From Thermoplasmatota archaeon (GTDB lineage Archaea; Thermoplasmatota; E2; DHVEG-1): 30,737 nt of DNA. Where the stretch lies: NCBI GenBank assembly GCA_018334795.1, contig JAGXLH010000005.1, forward strand, positions 1 through 30,737, given 5' to 3'. Shown piece after piece: positions 25,728-30,737 of this stretch. The position numbers were made by a program, and so were the translations under genes. The notes below the pieces were generated by a model, which made no database searches, was not told the origin of the DNA, and saw only the letters and a program-made list of their open reading frames with translations. Each line of letters starts with the position of its first letter. Within the stretch, counting starts at the first letter, position 1.

Positions 25728-26915
25728 TTACCCAATCCACTCTTTTTTTAATTGCTTGAATCTACTTTCATTGATGGCAGTTCTAATTTCATTCATCAGA
25801 TGCAACATAAAGTACAAATTGTGATAACTAATGAGAGTGTATCCAATGAGTTCTTCAGTTTTTAGAAGATGATGAATATAAGCTCGAGAATACGTTTTGC
25901 ATACCTTACAGTCGCAATGAGTATCAAGTGGCCGAGAGTCATCTTTGTATTTTTGAGATTTTAATTTGTATCGGTATTTATTCTTCTTTGTTCCAGAAGG
26001 CGGACGAATATGAGGATAACCACTACGGGCAATTCGAGTGGGAGAAACACAATCAAAAAGATCAACTCCACGTTCTACTGATTCGAAAATATCTTCTACC
26101 ACTCCGATTCCCAAAAGGTGACGTGGCTTGTTTTCAGGAAGGTAAGGTATCACCCATTCGAGAACATGATGCATATCGTTTTTTGATTTTCCAAGGGATC
26201 CTCCAATCGCGTAGCTATCAAAATTTAAGGAGGCAAGGTATTGAGCACTTTTTTCTCTTAAATCTTGCCAGTGTCCACCTTGAACGATTCCTGCGATTGC
26301 TTGATTTGTTTGGTGAAGTTGTAAACATTCTTTAGCCCATTGATGTGTTCGTTTTAAACTGTTTGTAGTATATGTCTTATCAGATAATGGTGAGGTACAT
26401 TCATCAAGAACAAGGATGAGATCTGCACCGAGTTTTTCTTGGATACGAATAGATCGTTCTGGGGTAAGTACCTGATAAGACATATCATAAATTGATTGAA
26501 AACTAATCCCCTTATCAGAAATTTTCGCTATGGATTTTCCTTTTAGTTTTGAGTTCGTGTGATGTTCCTCTGGAAAAAACATTTTGCCAACGGCATGTTC
26601 TTTACCCAATCCAAGTGAAAATGCTTGAAATCCTCCGCTGTCAGTTATTAGTGGTTTATTCCAGTTCATAAATTGATGTAATCCACCAAATTTAGCGATA
26701 ACATCTTCAGTTGGTTGGAGCATTAAATGATATGTGTTACAAATCAAAAATTGTGTGTTAAGTTCATTGAGATCTTCTACGGTAAGTGCTTTTACAGTTG
26801 CTTTGGTAGCTACTGGCATTAGAGCAGGTGTTTGTATGCATCCATGTTTCAGAGTTAGTGTTCCAGTGCGTGCCTTGCCATCTTTGGATTTATGATTAAA
26901 TGCTAATTCGCCCAT
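25728..26915 (-). CDS. tgt: Bacterial-type tRNA-guanine transglycosylase
   Basis: The protein is 395 residues, the size of bacterial and eukaryotic TGT rather than archaeal ArcTGT, and it has no PUA domain. The active site has Asp 92 in TDSGGFQ, Asp 171 in LDECT and the nucleophile Asp 285 in ERGVDLFDCVSPTR. Zinc ligands are Cys 334, 336, 339 and His 365 (CDCKVC...HN), in the bacterial pattern. Bacterial TGT puts preQ1 at tRNA position 34 and eukaryotic TGT puts queuine there; archaeal TGT puts preQ0 at position 15. An insert at about 105-132 and IGGSLGKS in place of GGLxVGE set it apart and recall candidate-phyla (CPR) proteins, as I remember them. It is divergent, by 46 bases, from a YhhQ-type transporter gene. 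Confidence 0.92.
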   Translation of the reverse strand: MGELAFNHKSKDGKARTGTLTLKHGCIQTPALMPVATKATVKALTVEDLNELNTQFLICNTYHLMLQPTEDVIAKFGGLHQFMNWNKPLITDSGGFQAFSLGLGKEHAVGKMFFPEEHHTNSKLKGKSIAKISDKGISFQSIYDMSYQVLTPERSIRIQEKLGADLILVLDECTSPLSDKTYTTNSLKRTHQWAKECLQLHQTNQAIAGIVQGGHWQDLREKSAQYLASLNFDSYAIGGSLGKSKNDMHHVLEWVIPYLPENKPRHLLGIGVVEDIFESVERGVDLFDCVSPTRIARSGYPHIRPPSGTKKNKYRYKLKSQKYKDDSRPLDTHCDCKVCKTYSRAYIHHLLKTEELIGYTLISYHNLYFMLHLMNEIRTAINESRFKQLKKEWIG

Positions 26916-26961
26916 TAAAAAATAGAAACGTTTTAAGTAAATAAAATGTTTTCTTGTGTAA
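26916..26961. promoter_or_regulatory. Shared divergent promoter of tgt and the YhhQ-like gene
   Basis: Only 46 AT-rich bases part the two ATGs. AAGTAAATAAAATG (26935-26948) reads as TATA-like on both strands and is 20-25 bases from each start. Neither gene has a ribosome site. Both messages are therefore probably leaderless and driven by overlapping TATA boxes. Confidence 0.45.
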
Positions 26962-27645
26962 ATGGAAAATGAAATCTTATGGTTTGGTTTATTGTTCTTT
27001 AATTTATTGATGGTGGTGTTATCTTACAGATTGTTCGGTAAGATTGGTTTGTTTGTTTGGACTGCTGTTGCCGTTATTTTAGCTAACATTCAAGTAATGA
27101 AAACAATTGAGATTTTTGGTTTGGTTACTGCATTAGGTAATGTTGTTTATTCTTCTTTGTTTTTGGTCACAGATATTCTTAATGAGAATCATTCAAAGCA
27201 GGATGCACTAAAAGCGGTGTGGATTGGTTTTTTTGTGTTGATTTCTATGACGGTGCTTATGCAAATTACGCTTCAATTCATTCCACATGAATCAGATACG
27301 ATACATCCACATATCGTTGGTATTTTTCAATATATGCCCCGGATTGCTTTAGCAAGCTTAATAGCTTATTTAATTTCTCAAAGTCATGATGTTTGGTTTT
27401 ATTCTCGATTAAAAAATAGACTTGGATCGCGATACTTATGGATTAGGAATAATCTTTCTACGATTACAAGTCAGCTAATTGATAATATTGTGTTTTCCTT
27501 AATTGCTTTCGTTGGAGTTGAGGGGTTTACTTGGGCGGTAATCGCGCAGATCTTTTTTACTTCTTTAGTGTTGAAAGGGATTGTTGCCTTCTTTGATACG
27601 CCTTTTGTATATTGGGCTCGATCAATTCGAGAGAGTAAAAGATGA
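26962..27645 (+). CDS. yhhQ: Queuosine precursor transporter, YhhQ/QPTR family
   Basis: The protein is 227 residues with six or seven membrane helices. It follows the family pattern closely: ILANIQVMKTIEIFGLVTALGN, then FLVTDILNENHSKQDALKAVWIGFF, PRIALASLIAYLISQSHDVW and LWIRNNLSTITSQLIDNIVF. E. coli YhhQ takes up preQ0 and preQ1, and relatives take up queuine. Its place opposite a bacterial-type tgt supports a role in 7-deazaguanine salvage. The cell also has queD and queC, so salvage would add to synthesis or serve a different base. There is no ribosome site; a leaderless message is likely. Confidence 0.92.
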   Translation: MENEILWFGLLFFNLLMVVLSYRLFGKIGLFVWTAVAVILANIQVMKTIEIFGLVTALGNVVYSSLFLVTDILNENHSKQDALKAVWIGFFVLISMTVLMQITLQFIPHESDTIHPHIVGIFQYMPRIALASLIAYLISQSHDVWFYSRLKNRLGSRYLWIRNNLSTITSQLIDNIVFSLIAFVGVEGFTWAVIAQIFFTSLVLKGIVAFFDTPFVYWARSIRESKR

Positions 27646-27749
27646 TATAATTGATATTTGAGATGAGTGGCTTCTTGTTTTTAATTTAACCCTTAAATTA
27701 GATTTTTTCTATTCATTAAACACAATTGTTGCAAAAATCATACATTAAA

Positions 27750-27757
27750 TTTATATT
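27750..27757 (+). promoter_or_regulatory. TATA box of the PAS-DUF835 gene
   Basis: TTTATATT at 27750-27757 predicts a start of transcription near 27780. That lies after ATG 27769, so this ATG may not be in the message. GGAGGAAGGG at 27806-27815 would then serve a start further down. The 120 bases before it, back to the YhhQ-like gene, hold only a T-run (about 27702) likely to end that gene. Confidence 0.45.
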
Positions 27758-27768
27758 AGTCCTTTTAC

Positions 27769-30069
27769 ATGTTAATTATAATAGTATCTCAAAATCATTT
27801 TATTTGGAGGAAGGGCACCACGAACATTCAACCAACGATTAATGATTCCGATGATTTACTTCATTTGGAAAAATATCATGAAAAATTAAACGGATTCTCC
27901 CGATTGGAAACTAAATTTTTTAATTCTATCCCCTATCTTGTTGTGATAATTACCGTTGATGGCGAAATCTTAGACGTAAACAAGGCGTTATGTAAATCAG
28001 TAGGTAAAAAAAAAGAGGAAATACTAGGAAAAACCATTTTGGAATTACCAACTGAGAAAATTGGATTATTTAGACAAAATGTAGCCAAGCAAGTGGTGAA
28101 AACAAAGGAACCAAAGAGTTTATTTGATACAACAGCAACTCATTTTTTTAAATCAACATATTTACCAATCATCGAAAAGAATGATAAAAGTTATTCACTG
28201 ATTATATTGATTGAAGATATCACCGATGAAAAAAGAAAAGAAAAACAAATAATTGAAGGTAAAGAAGAGTACTTTGAATCATTAATTGAAAACTCATTAG
28301 ACCTAATCACGGTTCTTACAAAAGAGGGAATAATTATGTATGAAAGTCCTTCATTACAAAGGATCTTAGGTTTTACTCCCGATGAACGGGTTTATAAAAA
28401 TGTTTTTGAAAATATTCATCCGCGGGATAAAAAACGAGTCAAGAATTTTTTCAACCAGATCTTATCTAAACCCGGGCGTACTGAAAAAATAACATATAAA
28501 ATTAAGGATAAATCTGGTTCTTGGCATTATTTTGAATCCCTAGGTAATAACCTATTAAATAATTACAGTATTAAAGGATTAATTGTAAATTCACGTGATA
28601 TAACAAGTAGAGTTACATCTGAAATGGAAAAAAATGCAATTTTAGATAATACCTCAGAAATAATTGCATATCATGATTTAAATCATAATCTTATTTGGGC
28701 TAATAAAGCATATCAACGAGAAACGAATCAATCGTTGGATGAACTAGTTGGAAAGAAATGTTATCATGCATGGGGATTGGATAAACCCTGTACTCAATGT
28801 CCGATCACCAAAGCGCTTAAAACAGGTAACGCTTTTGAATCAGTGTTTTCACCAGATTCGAAGAAGACTTGGCCTGAATATTTTAAAACATGGCAAATCA
28901 AAGCAGATCCAGTAATAAATGAAGATGGGGAAATCATTGGTGCAATTGAAATTTCGTATGATATCACAAAACAACGTAAGGCTAATGAGGAGATTAAAAG
29001 AGCTAAAAATCATCTTGAAAAATTGATTCATAATACGAGTGAGATTATTTTTTCTGTTAACCAATCGTTCATTGTTACCTTATGGAATCAAACAGCTGAA
29101 AAAATAACTGGTATTTCTTCAAAGAAGATAGTGGGCAAGGATATTCGAAATCAAAAGTTTGTTCAGAATGCTATTGAATTGAACAGTTTTTTAAAAAATC
29201 AGTTTAATCATAAACCAGAATCCTTGAATCAACTCGTATTAAACACTGTTTTTGGCAGGAATCGTATGCTTCAAGTGTCTACTTCCATGGTCAAAGATGA
29301 AAAAGATACCATTACTGATATCATTTTTATTTGCAATGATAAAACGTTAAGTAATGGTGCACTTGGCACGTTTCGGTCGGGGGCTAGTTATCTAATTGAA
29401 GATACAAAACCTGAGTATATGATTGATTTATTTAATGAACTACTTCTTCAAAATCATCAAGGATTGTTTATTTCAAGATCATATAATTCAGTTGTTCCAA
29501 AGCTAAGAATGAATCAGGTAACTTTTGCATTGTTATCTAAGAAATCAAAACAGCACGAGCATGCAATGTATTCATTAGATGATGTGACGAATTGTATCCA
29601 AGATTTTCTTAAGCGTAATAAGAAGGGAATCATTTGTTTGGATAGAAGTGATTATTTATTTACTCTTTTTGGTTTTCAGACCACGCTACAAAAACTGTAT
29701 CAGATTAATGATATAATTCGTAGAACCCAATCAATTTTTTTATTACGCGTGAATAATGATTTGTTTAATCGGAATCAAACAGAAATATTGCATGAAGAAT
29801 TTTTTTCTTTACCATCTAATCAAACCCAACATATTTATCTTGATAATGATTTGTTTGCTATTTTGATGTATATTAATGAAAAAAATAAAACCAACGATTT
29901 TGTTTACCAAAAAAATATCTGCAATCATTTTTCAATCTCAAAGGTGACAACTCAAAAAAGAATCAAATCCCTGATTGATAATGGACTGATTTCTTTTAAA
30001 AAACGAGGGCGGATTAAAAATCTTTTTATTACTGAAAAGGGAAAGCAACTCCTTCGAAAAATATCTTAG
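27769..30069 (+). CDS. Sensor with four PAS domains, DUF835 and a winged helix
   Basis: The protein is up to 766 residues and soluble. Four PAS domains lie at about 45-155, 165-285, 288-405 and 412-530. The third has a Cys motif, Cys 331-x9-Cys 341-x2-Cys 344-Pro, which may hold a metal or cluster. DUF835 follows (about 540-680; GASYLIEDTKPEYMIDLF, KKGIICLDRSDYLFTLFGF), a domain common in Thermococci and Thermoplasmata. The end (about 690-766) is a winged helix: ICNHFSISKVTTQKRIKSLIDNGLISFKKRGR. There is no histidine kinase, so it probably senses a signal and acts on DNA itself. ATG 27769 lies between the TATA box and the expected transcript start; see the non-canonical start finding. Confidence 0.85.
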   Translation: MLIIIVSQNHFIWRKGTTNIQPTINDSDDLLHLEKYHEKLNGFSRLETKFFNSIPYLVVIITVDGEILDVNKALCKSVGKKKEEILGKTILELPTEKIGLFRQNVAKQVVKTKEPKSLFDTTATHFFKSTYLPIIEKNDKSYSLIILIEDITDEKRKEKQIIEGKEEYFESLIENSLDLITVLTKEGIIMYESPSLQRILGFTPDERVYKNVFENIHPRDKKRVKNFFNQILSKPGRTEKITYKIKDKSGSWHYFESLGNNLLNNYSIKGLIVNSRDITSRVTSEMEKNAILDNTSEIIAYHDLNHNLIWANKAYQRETNQSLDELVGKKCYHAWGLDKPCTQCPITKALKTGNAFESVFSPDSKKTWPEYFKTWQIKADPVINEDGEIIGAIEISYDITKQRKANEEIKRAKNHLEKLIHNTSEIIFSVNQSFIVTLWNQTAEKITGISSKKIVGKDIRNQKFVQNAIELNSFLKNQFNHKPESLNQLVLNTVFGRNRMLQVSTSMVKDEKDTITDIIFICNDKTLSNGALGTFRSGASYLIEDTKPEYMIDLFNELLLQNHQGLFISRSYNSVVPKLRMNQVTFALLSKKSKQHEHAMYSLDDVTNCIQDFLKRNKKGIICLDRSDYLFTLFGFQTTLQKLYQINDIIRRTQSIFLLRVNNDLFNRNQTEILHEEFFSLPSNQTQHIYLDNDLFAILMYINEKNKTNDFVYQKNICNHFSISKVTTQKRIKSLIDNGLISFKKRGRIKNLFITEKGKQLLRKIS

Positions 30070-30179
30070 ATTCAATTCATATCTGATAAAGCACAAACAT
30101 TAATCAATATTAACTCTTATTATATCACAGATACGTTAGTTGAGGAGTATCAAATTAGATCAGGGATGTTTATTTGGTT

Positions 30180-30737
30180 ATGCAATCCGTTGCAAAAAAA
30201 AGGAAAATGCCAGCGCAAACTGGAGAATTTGTTAAAGAAGATCAATTAGATGATGAATATATTAATAAAATTAGTGATATTTCTTATACACCTGTTTTTA
30301 TTCTTGGGTTACATCGATCAGGAACAAGCATTCTTTACAAAATGTTACACTCAACAGATTATTTCAATGGATTAACTGCTTATGATGTGGTCTATTATAA
30401 CCGTTTAGTATATAATAAAAAGCACGGTTTGGAGGAAGAGTTTAAACAACGATTTAATAATCTCATCAAAAAAACGGGCCAAGAAAATAGAGATATCGAT
30501 AAAATAAAAATGAATGCAGATTTTGCAATTGAATACTCTTTTTTACTTGGACCACCATATTTATTTCAACGAATAAATCAGAAGAACAAAGATCTTTTTG
30601 ATGAAATATGTAAAAAAATTCAACTTGTAAAGGGTGAAAAAAATCGTTTACTGTTAAAGAATCCATGGGATTTTCCAAATTTTTTATTTATCAAAGAAAA
30701 AATTCCCCAATCTAAATTTAGATCGGAAGAGCACACG
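30180..30737 (+). CDS. Sulfotransferase family protein, cut by contig end
   Basis: About 180 residues are present; the gene runs off the window. GLHRSGTSILYKML (about residues 44-57) is the 5'-phosphosulfate loop that binds PAPS in sulfotransferases, followed by the family's charged helices and LLLKNPWDFPNFLFIKEKIPQSKF. In this family IFIHR-like residues normally come next, with the 3'-phosphate-binding Arg, but the sequence turns into adapter bases from 30720, so the last six codons are not real. Such enzymes sulfate surface sugars, lipids or small molecules. A TATA-like TTATTATATC (near 30120) precedes it. TTG 30174 is another possible start. Confidence 0.75.
   Translation, partial: MQSVAKKRKMPAQTGEFVKEDQLDDEYINKISDISYTPVFILGLHRSGTSILYKMLHSTDYFNGLTAYDVVYYNRLVYNKKHGLEEEFKQRFNNLIKKTGQENRDIDKIKMNADFAIEYSFLLGPPYLFQRINQKNKDLFDEICKKIQLVKGEKNRLLLKNPWDFPNFLFIKEKIPQSKFRSEEHT
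30720..30737. other. Illumina TruSeq adapter remnant at the contig end
   Basis: The last 18 bases are AGATCGGAAGAGCACACG, which equals the beginning of the standard Illumina TruSeq read-1 adapter. They do not belong to the genome and should be trimmed. The true sequence ends at about 30719 or 30720. Confidence 0.95.

Noticed and set aside
1..30737. CRISPR array, insertion sequence, integrase or prophage genes
   Set aside because: No regular repeats, transposase, integrase, terminal repeats or phage proteins were seen. The window is a steady chromosomal region.

Overview
The window is an AT-rich archaeal contig end, densely packed with genes and mostly housekeeping in content. The archaeal assignment rests on Hef helicase/nuclease, Nob1, archaeal Dph2, UPF0147, 6-phospho-3-hexuloisomerase, an S26B-type signal peptidase, a DUF835 sensor, tRNAs without encoded CCA, and TATA-box promoters. 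DUF835, DUF401, a DUF7286-like secreted protein and an aspartate-rich 'DSDGD...FPNDP' lipoprotein together suggest Euryarchaeota, most likely Thermoplasmatota (for example a marine-sediment lineage such as MBG-D). The lineage is inferred, not proven.

Layout. 1-3.5 kb: the tail of an unknown gene, a very large membrane-anchored DUF7286-like protein and a small secreted protein, perhaps the edge of a pilus/secretion locus. 3.5-6 kb (minus): a cupin and an OPT-family oligopeptide transporter. 6-9.3 kb: small ORFs, Hef and a frameshifted small membrane-protein gene. 9.4-11.2 kb: UPF0147, then an endonuclease IV-like TIM barrel overlapping 6-phospho-3-hexuloisomerase. 11.2-14.4 kb: a ribbon-helix-helix-like small protein (minus), then hisS, nob1 and signal peptidase (plus). 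14.4-17.2 kb (minus): nifS-iscU-queD-queC, linking sulfur mobilisation to preQ0 synthesis. 17.4-23.2 kb (plus): a membrane-anchored unknown protein, an MtaD-like adenosine-analogue deaminase, a DUF401 transporter-like protein, a fused kinase/P-loop protein and dph2. 23.2-25.7 kb: tRNA-Ile(GAT), a SatP-type acetate transporter, tRNA-Pro(GGG), a calcium-binding-type lipoprotein and two small genes. 25.7-27.6 kb: a bacterial-type tRNA-guanine transglycosylase divergent from a YhhQ-type 7-deazaguanine transporter. 27.7-30.7 kb: a four-PAS/DUF835/winged-helix sensor and a sulfotransferase gene cut by the contig end.

The most interesting biology is the 7-deazaguanine content. The cell has preQ0-synthesis genes (queD, queC), as expected for archaeosine. 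It also has a tgt that looks bacterial (zinc motif, no PUA domain), back to back with a queuosine-precursor transporter, which suggests base salvage and possibly queuosine itself. Other points are two large genes whose obvious ATG is probably not the start, a tRNA-Pro with C33, several unlisted small genes, and a structured UPF0147 leader.

Two cautions apply. The last 18 bases match the start of the Illumina TruSeq adapter, so the final codons are artefactual. The frameshifts near 9.1 kb fall in T-runs and could be sequencing errors. No mobile element or CRISPR array was seen.
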